Assembly (NCBI GenBank): GCA_964645835.1
Contig: CAZYDG010000022.1
Coordinates: 54,308-118,307, forward strand
Direction: 5' to 3'
DNA length: 64,000 nucleotides
Source of the DNA: CAZBME01 sp964645835
GTDB taxonomy: Bacteria > Desulfobacterota > Syntrophia > Syntrophales > UBA8958
Part shown: one piece after another, positions 28,290-36,214 of the stretch
Layout of the letters: each line of letters starts with the position of its first letter
Position numbering within the stretch: the first letter of the stretch is position 1
Position numbers and translations under genes: made by a program
Notes under the pieces: generated by a model
What the model was told of the DNA's origin: nothing
What the model saw: only the letters and a program-made list of their open reading frames with translations
Databases searched by the model: none

Positions 28290-28442
28290 CAGGCTGTTCA
28301 AAAATGTCCAGATGCAAGGCGCGTAAAAGCTAAGGCTACCACCCCCTGCACCCCCGCCGGCAGGGGACAGCGTACATAGAAGTACATCGATTGACGAGGC
28401 TTGCAGCGCAACGCAGCAGATGGTCGTTTTTCAACAGCCTGT
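28290..28442. repeat. CAGGCTGTT repeat element, copy B (best preserved)
   Basis: 153 bp bounded by CAGGCTGTTCAAAAA and TTTTTCAACAGCCTG, which are inverted repeats with one mismatch. Inside are GATGCAAGGCGCGTAAAAG, an inner hairpin (CCCCCGCCGGCAGGGGA), GTACATAGAAGTACAT and TTGCAGCGCAACGCAGCAGA. Related copies lie at 41139-41332, 46675-46793, 61591-61740 and, as a subfamily, 37496-37642. Confidence 0.85.
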
Positions 28443-28460
28443 CAGGTTAAAAGTCCGGAA

Positions 28461-29141
28461 TTATTGGGCGGCTTTATGGTAGCCGGCCTTGATCGCCGCC
28501 TCTTCGGAATCGAATTCGACACGGTGATAGGCATGGACTTGATTGTAATATTTCATCCCCGGAAGATGGTATCGCATACTGTCACTGTTTCCGATAACCT
28601 TGGTTGCAGGCGCAGCAACCGGGGGGGGACGGTGGGGTATATGGGAAGCGACGGATTTTTCTGCCCGGTATAGGTCATCCTTCAAGATTTTGACCGGTTC
28701 CCGGTAAGAAAGGGTGTAAATGCCCAGTACGATCAGAGGAATAGCAATGGCAACCCCGAGGATGCCAAGCCGGATCCGGCGTTTTTGAAGGGCCTTTTCA
28801 TCCGGTCGGCCGGGCATCGACAGGACACCGGCCGGGACCCTGACAGACGCGGGTGCTGATGCCCCATCTGAACATGCTCTTTCGGTCTGAATCGTTTTGG
28901 GCTGCGTCTCGTAGCGTCTTACCAGGTCATCCCCATCAATCAGGAGAAACGCGGCGTATCGTTTCAGAAAATCGGCAATATCATCTTTGGATGAAAAAAC
29001 TCTAAAATCGTTATCTTCCACGGCATGAACCCATGCGGGATCGACTTTAAGGGCCTTGGATACGGCGGTGACGGACATGAGGCGGGCCTCCCGCTCTTGT
29101 TTTAAATAGTCGCCCAACGTCTCACTAGAAATGGTATTCAT
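28461..29141 (-). CDS. RodZ-like protein: HTH domain, one membrane helix, degenerate metal-binding tail
   Basis: 226 residues from the ATG at 29141, preceded by GAGGAGCGCC; ten further in-frame codons upstream lack such a site. Residues about 5-75 form a Cro/HTH_25 domain (LGDYLKQEREARLMSVTAVS, WVHAVEDNDFRVFSS) as in RodZ. Residues about 135-157 are a membrane helix (LGILGVAIAIPLIVLGIYTL). The C-terminus (YHLPGMKYY...VEFDSEEAAIKAGYHKA) resembles the small Ada/nuclease-tail motif YHxxxCxY...F.S..EAxxxGYxxC, but both cysteine positions are Met and Ala here. The protein would span the inner membrane with the HTH in the cytoplasm. Stand-alone gene; role inferred as cell-shape or regulatory. Confidence 0.7.
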   Translation of the reverse strand: MNTISSETLGDYLKQEREARLMSVTAVSKALKVDPAWVHAVEDNDFRVFSSKDDIADFLKRYAAFLLIDGDDLVRRYETQPKTIQTERACSDGASAPASVRVPAGVLSMPGRPDEKALQKRRIRLGILGVAIAIPLIVLGIYTLSYREPVKILKDDLYRAEKSVASHIPHRPPPVAAPATKVIGNSDSMRYHLPGMKYYNQVHAYHRVEFDSEEAAIKAGYHKAAQ

Positions 29142-29338
29142 GGCGCTCCTCTGTTCCCCCGCCGTTTCCATCCCGTCTTTTTTGAACGGGTATTATCCGT
29201 ATTCACATGTTATTGTTAGATAACACAAAGCTCAGTAATTGACAATCACATTCGGGCAGCTTTTTGGGCCGCCTTTTTTCTTGACTATGGAGGTCAGCTT
29301 AATTATGTGTATAGCATCTTTCGTTGCCAAGGATTTCC

Positions 29339-30220
29339 ATGTTCAGAGTCGTTTTGTTAATCATCGTTTTCATCATGACAGCCTGTGCGCAAAGCGGGCC
29401 GGTTGTTAAAACGGATAACGAGCAGCTGCCTCGTCAATACGCAACCTGCTCGCCCAGGACGCCCGTCATGCCGGAGATCATCAACGATGTGAACATGCCG
29501 TGGGTAGCGGTCGACGCCAATGTGCGCCGCAAGGTCTACTTCAACGACTGCCAGACGCTTGCGCTTATCGAATGGTCTAAACCGGATAAAGGGAAGGACA
29601 CGGTCCTTCAATACCACGTAAATGAATTGACGGGTTACGTCCTGGAAGGTAACCTCATGGTGACCATTGACCGGCAGACACAGAGCCTGGGACCGGGCGG
29701 GGTATTCATCATTCCTTCCAATGTCCATTACAGCCTGTTGCCCCTGACGGCCAAGGTGCGTTATCTTGCCGTTTTCACGCCGACGCGGGAAGACATGCGG
29801 CGAACTCCGCCTCCTTTACGTTTTGACGATAACGACATCCGAAGCCTTGTCCACCAATGGTTTGCCCATGTGGATCACATGGCCGCTGCGGACAAACTCC
29901 TGCCTTTTCTGTCCGACAAGGCCTTGACCATGCGATTACCCGGTGTTCTGATCAAATCCCGGGACGACTTCAAGACGTGGTACACGGCGGATCTGAAAAA
30001 AATGAAATCCGTCGCCTGCAAAGTGGAACAGATCAAGGTCAAAACGGACAAAAATAATAGTTATATCGTCGACATGACCGTATCGCGGAAGGCCGTAACC
30101 GTCCTTTCCGAAGACAGGAGCTATCGATCCCATCAGGTTTGGGTGTTCACCGATATGGGCGGCACGTATCCCCTAATAACCTATATGGATGTCGATGAAA
30201 GTACCAATTCCGCCCCATAA
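29339..30220 (+). CDS. Lipoprotein with cupin and SnoaL-like domains
   Basis: 293 residues from ATG 29339 (AAGGA five bases upstream; a TTG 15 bases earlier is less likely). The lipoprotein signal FRVVLLIIVFIMTAC has its cysteine at residue 16. A cupin_2 domain covers about residues 75-155 (GYVLEGNLMVTIDRQTQSLG, GGVFIIPSNVHYSLLPL). A second domain (about 165-285) resembles SnoaL/NTF2-like folds: RSLVHQWFAHVDHMAAADKLLPFL, then VDMTVSRKAVTVLSEDRSYRSHQVWVF. Cupin plus SnoaL in one envelope lipoprotein is uncommon. It precedes transketolase by 42 bp, but the two functions do not obviously connect. Confidence 0.7.
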   Translation: MFRVVLLIIVFIMTACAQSGPVVKTDNEQLPRQYATCSPRTPVMPEIINDVNMPWVAVDANVRRKVYFNDCQTLALIEWSKPDKGKDTVLQYHVNELTGYVLEGNLMVTIDRQTQSLGPGGVFIIPSNVHYSLLPLTAKVRYLAVFTPTREDMRRTPPPLRFDDNDIRSLVHQWFAHVDHMAAADKLLPFLSDKALTMRLPGVLIKSRDDFKTWYTADLKKMKSVACKVEQIKVKTDKNNSYIVDMTVSRKAVTVLSEDRSYRSHQVWVFTDMGGTYPLITYMDVDESTNSAP

Positions 30221-30262
30221 ATCAGCCGTTATCATAGTTCATAATCATTTGAGGAGATTGTC

Positions 30263-32317
30263 ATGGAAGATTTTAGCAGTATGGATGATAAATGTATAAA
30301 CGCGATCCGTTTTCTCGCCGTGGATGCAGCAGAGAAGGCGAAATCGGGCCATCCCGGCATGCCCATGGGGGCCGCAGCCATGGCCTACACCCTCTGGACG
30401 CGCCATTTGAAACATAATCCGTCCAATCCAGCATGGCCCGATCGCGACCGGTTTGTCCTGTCTGCCGGCCATGCTTCCATGCTGCTATATGCCCTGCTTT
30501 ACCTGACAGGCTACGACATCTCCCTGGATGATCTGAAATCGTTTCGCCAATGGGGCAGCAAGACACCCGGCCATCCGGAGTACATCCACTCGCCGGGTGT
30601 GGAGATGACCACCGGCCCTCTGGGCCAGGGAATCAGCCACGCTGTGGGCATGGCCATGGCGGAGGCCCATCTGGCGGCGCGCTTCAACAAGCCCGGTTTG
30701 CCCCTGGTTGATCATTTCACCTACGTCATGGCCAGCGACGGCGACCTTATGGAGGGAGTGACCATGGAGGCCTGTGCCCTGGCCGGTCATCTCGGCCTCG
30801 GCAAGCTCATCGTCTTATATGACGACAACGGCATCTCCCTGGCGGGTGCCACGCCCCTGTCCTTTTCGGAAGACATCTCGATGCGCTTTGAGGCTGCCGG
30901 TTGGCAAGTCCTAGCCGTTCAGGAAGGCAATGATACAGATGCCATAGACTGTGCTATCGCAGCTGCTAAAAAAGAAACGGACCGGCCATCCCTAATCCGC
31001 GTCAGGACCTGCATCGGTTTCGGCGCGCCCACTAAAGAAGGTACTGCTGCCTGTCACGGTTCGCCCCTTGGACAGAAGGAGTTGGAGGGGGCCAAGGAAC
31101 GTCTCGGCTGGCCGGCTGAACCCTCGTTTTTCGTACCGGAAGACTGCCTGTCTCATTTCAGGCAGTGCCTGAAAAAAGGGGAAACGGTACAGAAAGAGTG
31201 GGCAACGATCCTCTCCCTCTATGGCGAAGCCGATGCCGGGAATGCCGTTGAATTTGAACGCCTCATGAAGGGCGAGCTGCCTGCGGATTGGGATGCGGCC
31301 CTGCCCGACTATAGCGGAGAGCAAAAGAATATTTCCACGCGTAAGGCGTCGGAGGCGGTCATGCAAGCTCTTGCCCACCATCTGCCCGAATTGATGGGCG
31401 GCTCGGCGGACCTCAATCCTTCCTGTTTGACATGGCTCAAAGGGTTCGGCGATTTCCAGAGGCCCGACCCGGACCATGCACCCGTTGCGGGTGAGGTAGG
31501 CGGCGGCTGGCATTACGGGGGCCGGAATATCCATTTCGGTGTCCGCGAGCATGCCATGGGCGCCATTGCCGGTGGAATGGCTCTCCATGGAGGCATTATC
31601 CCTTATACGGCGACTTTTTTCACCTTTGCCGACTACATGCGGCCGTCCATGAGACTCGCCGCTTTGATGGGGCTTCCCGTCATCTATGTCTTCACTCATG
31701 ACAGTTTTGCCGTCGGCGAAGACGGGCCGACCCATCAGCCCATCGAGCATCTTATGAATCTGCGGGCCGTGCCGAACCTGACGGTTATCCGCCCCTGCGA
31801 CGCCGCCGAGGCCGTGGAAGCATGGCGTTCAGCCATTGCAAACCGGAAGGGGCCTACGGTCCTTGTCTTCACCCGCCAGGACCTTCCCGTTCTGGACCGA
31901 CGTGAGCTGGCATCGGAAAAGGGTCTACACAGCGGCGGCTATGTCTTATGGGATTCGTCGAGAGTCAAGCCGGAGATCCTCTTCATCGCCACCGGATCGG
32001 AAGTTTCCCTGGCCCTCGCCGCCGCCCGGAAACTGGCTGCCGAGTCTATCAGGGTCCGGGTCGTGTCCATGCCCTCCTGGGAAATCTTCGATGTTCAACC
32101 GCAGGAGTACCGGGACCGTGTCCTCCCCGCCTCCGTCAAGGCAAGATTGGCCGTGGAAGCCGGTGTTTCTCTGGGTTGGGAACATTACGTGGGGCTGGAA
32201 GGGGCTGTTGCCGGTCTCGACCACTTCGGAGCCAGTGCCCCCTACAACGTCCTTTGCGAAAAATTCGGCTTTACGGTGGATCATATAGCCCAAACGGCCA
32301 AAGCCCTTATCACCTGA
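30263..32317 (+). CDS. tkt: Transketolase
   Basis: 684 residues, the usual transketolase length. The N-terminal ThDP domain has EKAKSGHPGMPMGAA, DRFVLSAGHASMLLYALLYL and the GDGDL-type motif ASDGDLMEGVTMEA. The middle domain has FGVREHAMGAIAGGMALHGG with the catalytic Glu, and THDSFAVGEDGPTHQPIEHL. A C-terminal domain completes it. The enzyme moves two-carbon ketol units between sugar phosphates in the non-oxidative pentose phosphate pathway in the cytoplasm. Start behind GAGGAGATTGTC. Confidence 0.95.
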   Translation: MEDFSSMDDKCINAIRFLAVDAAEKAKSGHPGMPMGAAAMAYTLWTRHLKHNPSNPAWPDRDRFVLSAGHASMLLYALLYLTGYDISLDDLKSFRQWGSKTPGHPEYIHSPGVEMTTGPLGQGISHAVGMAMAEAHLAARFNKPGLPLVDHFTYVMASDGDLMEGVTMEACALAGHLGLGKLIVLYDDNGISLAGATPLSFSEDISMRFEAAGWQVLAVQEGNDTDAIDCAIAAAKKETDRPSLIRVRTCIGFGAPTKEGTAACHGSPLGQKELEGAKERLGWPAEPSFFVPEDCLSHFRQCLKKGETVQKEWATILSLYGEADAGNAVEFERLMKGELPADWDAALPDYSGEQKNISTRKASEAVMQALAHHLPELMGGSADLNPSCLTWLKGFGDFQRPDPDHAPVAGEVGGGWHYGGRNIHFGVREHAMGAIAGGMALHGGIIPYTATFFTFADYMRPSMRLAALMGLPVIYVFTHDSFAVGEDGPTHQPIEHLMNLRAVPNLTVIRPCDAAEAVEAWRSAIANRKGPTVLVFTRQDLPVLDRRELASEKGLHSGGYVLWDSSRVKPEILFIATGSEVSLALAAARKLAAESIRVRVVSMPSWEIFDVQPQEYRDRVLPASVKARLAVEAGVSLGWEHYVGLEGAVAGLDHFGASAPYNVLCEKFGFTVDHIAQTAKALIT

Positions 32318-32353
32318 AAGGCTGTTGAAAAAGATCGGGATAAAGGAGATTGT

Positions 32354-32671
32354 ATGATTGTTAAATCGGATGAGGCGCAGAGAAGAAATTTTCTCGGTGT
32401 CGATTTTGTTTTACTGTCACACGGCCCGGAGTCAATGGTAACTAAAATGCTTTACAAAAAAGAGGACCGTGTGCCCTCACATAAACATTCCAATGAACAG
32501 AGTGGTTATGTGATTTCCGGGAAATATAGAATTGTCATTGATAATGCTGAATACACAATAGGTCCTGGCGATTCATATTCCATTCCGCGGGATGTTGGGC
32601 ATCACATTGAAATCATCGAGCCCGGCGAAGTATTGGACTTTTTTAGCCCGCCAAGAAAAGACTATTTATAG
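32354..32671 (+). CDS. Small cupin-domain protein
   Basis: 105 residues, a single cupin_2 barrel. Metal-binding motif 1 is visible as PSHKHSNEQSGYVISGKYRI (HxH...E, then the G turn), and motif 2 as GPGDSYSIPRDVGHHIEI. The C-terminus EVLDFFSPPRKDYL is typical of stand-alone cupins annotated as binding proteins or putative isomerases. Start behind AAAGGAGATTGT, 36 bp after tkt, so the two may be co-transcribed. Substrate unknown. Confidence 0.85.
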   Translation: MIVKSDEAQRRNFLGVDFVLLSHGPESMVTKMLYKKEDRVPSHKHSNEQSGYVISGKYRIVIDNAEYTIGPGDSYSIPRDVGHHIEIIEPGEVLDFFSPPRKDYL

Positions 32672-32709
32672 CGTATACTCTCCGCCATTATCCGGCCCCG
32701 TATTTGCCA

Positions 32710-32730
32710 TTGTCGGACTTGATCCGACAA
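32710..32730. repeat. TCAAG-loop palindrome, copy 1
   Basis: TTGTCGGA-CTTGA-TCCGACAA, perfect 8-bp arms. Flanked by ATCCAG, as in the other copies read on the opposite strand (41158, 44346, 51317). Confidence 0.75.
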
Positions 32731-32740
32731 TCCAGCGGAC

Positions 32741-32809
32741 TGTAGGGTGGATGAAGCGAAGCGCATCCACTATTCGCCGGTGGAACCGCTTCGCTTGTTC
32801 CACCCTACA
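32741..32809. repeat. 70-bp imperfect palindrome, copy 2
   Basis: Reverse-orientation copy of 4019-4090, differing only in the centre (ACTATTCGCC in place of the other loop). It lies in the convergent gap between the small cupin gene and thiC. Confidence 0.85.
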
Positions 32810-32875
32810 AAGATCCTATTTTCGTAGTAATGACGGGAAATGAAATTGGGAATGACGGGGGAATAAAGCCGGAAT

Positions 32876-34150
32876 TTACTCCCGTTTCCCAAGCTTGATC
32901 GCGCACAGATCGCCGCACATGGTGCAGCCCTCATCCTGAGCCGTCTCGCTCTTTTCCAGAAAGGCCCGTGACTTTACCGGGTCAATGGACATCTCGATCT
33001 GCCCTTCCCAGTTGAATTCCTTCCTGTATCGTGCCATGCGGCGGTCCTTCTCCATGGCTCCCGGCAACCCCTTGGCGATATCGGCGATGTGGGCGGCGAT
33101 CTTCGAGGCCATGATGCCTTCCCGGACGTCTTCCAGGGTCGGTAACCTCAGGTGTTCTGACGGGGTTACGTAACAGAGGAAATCCGCCCCCGTGGCACCG
33201 GCGATAGCGCCGCCGATTGCCGATGTGATGTGATCGTATCCGGGCGCGATGTCTGTTGGCAGGGGACCCAGGACATAAAATGGCGCCCCTTCGCAAAGAG
33301 ACTTCTGCAGGAGGATATTGGCCTGGATCTCGACGATGGGGACGTGGCCGGGGCCTTCGATCATGGCCTGAACGCCTGCGACCTTGGCTCTCCTAGCCAA
33401 TTCTCCCAAAAGAACCAGTTCCTGTACCTGTCCCCGGTCCGTTGCATCGGCGAGGCAGCCGGGACGAAGGCCGTCTCCAAGACTCAGAACCATGTCGTAG
33501 CGTTTTGCAATTTCAAGGAGGCGGTCGTATTGCTCGTAAAGGGGATTTTCAAGATTGTTGCAGGCCATCCAGTTAGCGAGCATGGACCCGCCGCGGCTGA
33601 CGATTCCCAAAAGCCTGCCCTGTTGTTCGACACAGGCAACGCTTCGCTGCGTGACGCCGCAATGAACGGTGATAAAATCAACGCCGTCCTCGCCGTTTTC
33701 CTCAATAACCCGGAACAGGTCTTCACCGGTCATGGCGGAGATGGGTTTCCCCGAGGCAACAACGTCTGCCGCGGCTTGATAGATGGGCACGGTGCCCACG
33801 ACGAGGGTGGAAGCGGCCATGATGGCCTTCCGGATGGCCCGGATATCACCGCCCGTCGACAGATCCATGACGGCGTCTGCTCCGGATTCGGTACAGATGC
33901 GCACCTTTTCCAATTCCACGTTCAGATCCAGCCGGTCCTTGGAGGTGCCGATATTGGCATTGATCTTCGTTCGCAGGCCTTTACCGATGGCAGCGGGACG
34001 GATATGCGTATGCCTGTTGTTGCGGACGACCACGATGGTCCCGTCGGCCACGCCCTTGCGGATGAATTCGGGTTCCACCCCTTCCGTTTCGGCGCAGAGC
34101 CGCATTTCTTCAGAGATAGCGCCTTTTCGGGCCATTTCTATCTGTGTCAT
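32876..34150 (-). CDS. thiC: Phosphomethylpyrimidine synthase ThiC
   Basis: 424 residues from the ATG at 34150, which has CTAGGAG eight bases before it; a longer frame to 34216 runs into the riboswitch/terminator region and is not used. Radical-SAM chemistry converts aminoimidazole ribotide to HMP-P in thiamine synthesis. Visible family segments are KINANIGTS, SDGVT-type HCGVTQRSVACVEQQGRLLG, VMIEGPGHVP and YVLGPLPTDIAPGYDHITSA. The C-terminal Fe-S motif is CTMCGDLC, the short form of the ThiC cluster motif, as in anaerobe-type enzymes of about 430 residues. It is controlled by the TPP riboswitch at 34229-34306. Confidence 0.97.
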   Translation of the reverse strand: MTQIEMARKGAISEEMRLCAETEGVEPEFIRKGVADGTIVVVRNNRHTHIRPAAIGKGLRTKINANIGTSKDRLDLNVELEKVRICTESGADAVMDLSTGGDIRAIRKAIMAASTLVVGTVPIYQAAADVVASGKPISAMTGEDLFRVIEENGEDGVDFITVHCGVTQRSVACVEQQGRLLGIVSRGGSMLANWMACNNLENPLYEQYDRLLEIAKRYDMVLSLGDGLRPGCLADATDRGQVQELVLLGELARRAKVAGVQAMIEGPGHVPIVEIQANILLQKSLCEGAPFYVLGPLPTDIAPGYDHITSAIGGAIAGATGADFLCYVTPSEHLRLPTLEDVREGIMASKIAAHIADIAKGLPGAMEKDRRMARYRKEFNWEGQIEMSIDPVKSRAFLEKSETAQDEGCTMCGDLCAIKLGKRE

Positions 34151-34171
34151 GGTTCTACTCCTAGAGTAATA

Positions 34172-34207
34172 AAGAAAAGGGCGTACCCTTTTCCTTTGAG
34201 TACGCCC
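34172..34207 (-). terminator. Hairpin with T-tract in the thiC leader
   Basis: On the minus strand GGGCGTAC...GTACGCCC (34179-34207) is followed by TTTTCTTTATT, just before the thiC start. Lying directly after the TPP riboswitch, it is probably the terminator that forms when TPP is bound. Confidence 0.75.
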
Positions 34208-34228
34208 GAGATCCATCTGGTTATGGTG

Positions 34229-34306
34229 GTCAAGCGGCTTCCTACGCCGGGATTATCCGGTTCAGGTTCAAAGGGTATCTCTCAGCCTGGAAGGCACCCC
34301 TGCACA
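34229..34306 (-). promoter_or_regulatory. TPP riboswitch (thi box) upstream of thiC
   Basis: The minus strand reads GGGGTGCC, TTCCAGGCTGAGAGATACCC, TTTGAACCTGAACCGGATAA, CCGGCGTAGGAAGCCG. This is the full THI-box consensus, including CTGAGA, ACCTGA and GCGTAGGAAG. It should bind thiamine pyrophosphate and control thiC, with the adjacent hairpin as the output. Confidence 0.95.
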
Positions 34307-34317
34307 TTAATTTTTTT

Positions 34318-34346
34318 TCTATAATTAATTCTGCCTGTAAAAGCAA
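34318..34346 (-). promoter_or_regulatory. Promoter for the thiC transcript
   Basis: On the minus strand TTGCTT (34346-34341), a 17-bp spacer and TATAGA (34323-34318) stand just ahead of the riboswitch. Confidence 0.55.
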
Positions 34347-34560
34347 GGTAAAACATCCATTGTCTTGTTATTATTAATAGTATTTATCTTTTCATGAAGC
34401 GGCGCCATGGTTCGGTCATTTTCCGATCATCATTTTTTATCGAAGGCTTTGACATCTGCAAGGACTGTATATAAAATAGCAATCAAACTATCGTTTGACA
34501 TAAAAGTTCAAAAGCCCCAAACCTACAAATTGTAACAATTCTAATAGTGGGAGGTCACAC

Positions 34561-34950
34561 ATGAAAAAGATAATGGTTATTTTCTGCATCTTGTTTCTGG
34601 CCGCAGGTTTCGCCTATGGAAAGGACTATGAGATCTCGAAGAAGGCGGGCGACCTGACGGTGCAAGTCGGAATCGACAACCCCCCCCCTGTAACAGGCAA
34701 TAACAAGATGACCGTCGGCATAAAGGACGCCAAAGGCAAGGAGATTACCGACGCCACACTGGCTGTTCATTACGGCATGGCGGCTATGCCCGGCATGCCC
34801 GCGATGAATTATAACGCTTCGGCTGCCTTGAAGGACAAGGCCTATGTGTCGAACCTGAATTTCTCCATGTCCGGTCCCTGGTTTATCAACATCAAGATCA
34901 CCTGGGGCGGCAAGGCGCAGACGGTAAAACTCAATGTGGATGTTAAATAG
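34561..34950 (+). CDS. FixH/YtkA-like exported protein of the metal efflux operon
   Basis: 129 residues. A signal peptide (VIFCILFLAAGFAYG) is followed by a single Ig-like domain of the FixH/YtkA type (MTVGIKDAKGKEITDATLAV and PWFINIKITWGG). A methionine-rich loop (YGMAAMPGMPAM) could bind copper(I). Proteins of this kind are often encoded at the head of Cus/Czc-type efflux operons. Start after GGGAGGTCACAC; its stop overlaps the start of the TolC gene by 17 bp. Confidence 0.8.
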   Translation: MKKIMVIFCILFLAAGFAYGKDYEISKKAGDLTVQVGIDNPPPVTGNNKMTVGIKDAKGKEITDATLAVHYGMAAMPGMPAMNYNASAALKDKAYVSNLNFSMSGPWFINIKITWGGKAQTVKLNVDVK

Positions 34951-36214
34951 TATCCGCAACGTTTGCCTGATCTGGTCGGCGCTGCTTCTCCTGGCCGGCT
35001 CCGTATCGGCCCAGGATCTGCGGTTGGAGGGCCTTGTGGACGAGGCTTTGAAGAACAACCCCGATATCCTGGCCTCCCGCTCAAGGATTGAAGCCGCCCG
35101 GCATCGGATCCCCCAATCCAGGAGTCTTCCCGATCCCCTGATTACCTTCGGGTATCAGAACGAAGGGTTTAATCGTTATACGTACGGCGAGGAACAGAAT
35201 TCTCAATGGATGTTTGGGGCCACGCAGCAGTTCTTCTTTCCCGGCAAACGGGCCTTGAAGGCCGACATGGCCGAACGGGATGCTGAAAGCCTGGAAGCCA
35301 TGCACGAACTTCTGAAACTCAAGACGGCCTCCCGGATCAAGGAACTCTATTACGATCTGTTCCTGGCTTATAAAAATATCGACTTGCTGCAAAGCAGGCA
35401 AACCCTTTTCGCGCGTATTGAAGACATCGCCCTGGCCCGATACGGGACGGGGAAAGCCATGCAGCAAGAGGTACTCATGGCCCAAACGGAAAAGTACATG
35501 ATCCTGGAAAAAGAGGTTATGTTCAGGCAGAAGATCCAATCCCTGGAGGCTATGATAAATTCGGTGATTGGGCGGGATCGGGGAGGTCCCTTGGGAAAGC
35601 CTGCTGCACCTCTGTTTGTGCCTTTCGGCATAAATGTTGATAGGGCAGTCGCAATAGCCATGACCCATTCCCCGGAAATCAAATCGCGGGAGAAGATGAT
35701 TGAAGGGGCCAATTCAAAGGTCCTGATGGCCCAAAAGGAGTACTATCCGGACTTCAGCATTAACGCGGGATATTTCAACCGGAAGGGCGACTTCAAGGAT
35801 ATGTGGAGCCTGACCTCGACGGTCAGCATTCCCCTGTATTACAAATCAAGGCAGGAACCGGCAGTCATGGAGGCCAAGGCGTCTCTGGCCCAGGCCAAGC
35901 AGGAATTGGCGGCGGTTAAACTCATGATCGAGGCGGCGATCCGGGACAATATATCCATGATCAACTCAGCGGGTAAGCTTATGGCCTTGTACAAAGACGG
36001 CCTGATCCCTAAAAATACCCAGGATGTGGAGTCGGCCCTGACCGGATACGCAAACGGACGAACGGAGGCCATCGTGGTGCTCTCACGGGTGAAGACCCTT
36101 CTGGATTACGAAACCCAGTATTGGACGCAATTTGCGGAACGCGGAAAGGCCACCGCCCGAGTCCATGCGATCATGAAAAGCCCGGATGAGATGGGTGACG
36201 GTGAAAAAAAATGA
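34934..36214 (+). CDS. TolC family outer-membrane efflux protein (CusC-like)
   Basis: 426 residues. A signal peptide (LIWSALLLLAGSVSA) is followed by two OEP repeats: DEALKNNPDILASRSRIEAA...SLPDPLITFGYQ early, and AMTHSPEIKSREKMIEGANSK...YYPDFSINAGYF later. Long helical segments between them are typical of TolC. It would form the outer-membrane duct for the RND pump. The start lies inside the preceding gene (ATG 34934, with ATG 34940 as an alternative), and the stop overlaps the next gene's ATG (ATGA). Confidence 0.88.
   Translation: MWMLNSIRNVCLIWSALLLLAGSVSAQDLRLEGLVDEALKNNPDILASRSRIEAARHRIPQSRSLPDPLITFGYQNEGFNRYTYGEEQNSQWMFGATQQFFFPGKRALKADMAERDAESLEAMHELLKLKTASRIKELYYDLFLAYKNIDLLQSRQTLFARIEDIALARYGTGKAMQQEVLMAQTEKYMILEKEVMFRQKIQSLEAMINSVIGRDRGGPLGKPAAPLFVPFGINVDRAVAIAMTHSPEIKSREKMIEGANSKVLMAQKEYYPDFSINAGYFNRKGDFKDMWSLTSTVSIPLYYKSRQEPAVMEAKASLAQAKQELAAVKLMIEAAIRDNISMINSAGKLMALYKDGLIPKNTQDVESALTGYANGRTEAIVVLSRVKTLLDYETQYWTQFAERGKATARVHAIMKSPDEMGDGEKK

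Noticed and set aside
33230..34324. Long plus-strand reading frame of 364 codons across thiC
   Set aside because: It is the antisense shadow of thiC and the riboswitch; no ribosome site and no recognisable domain.
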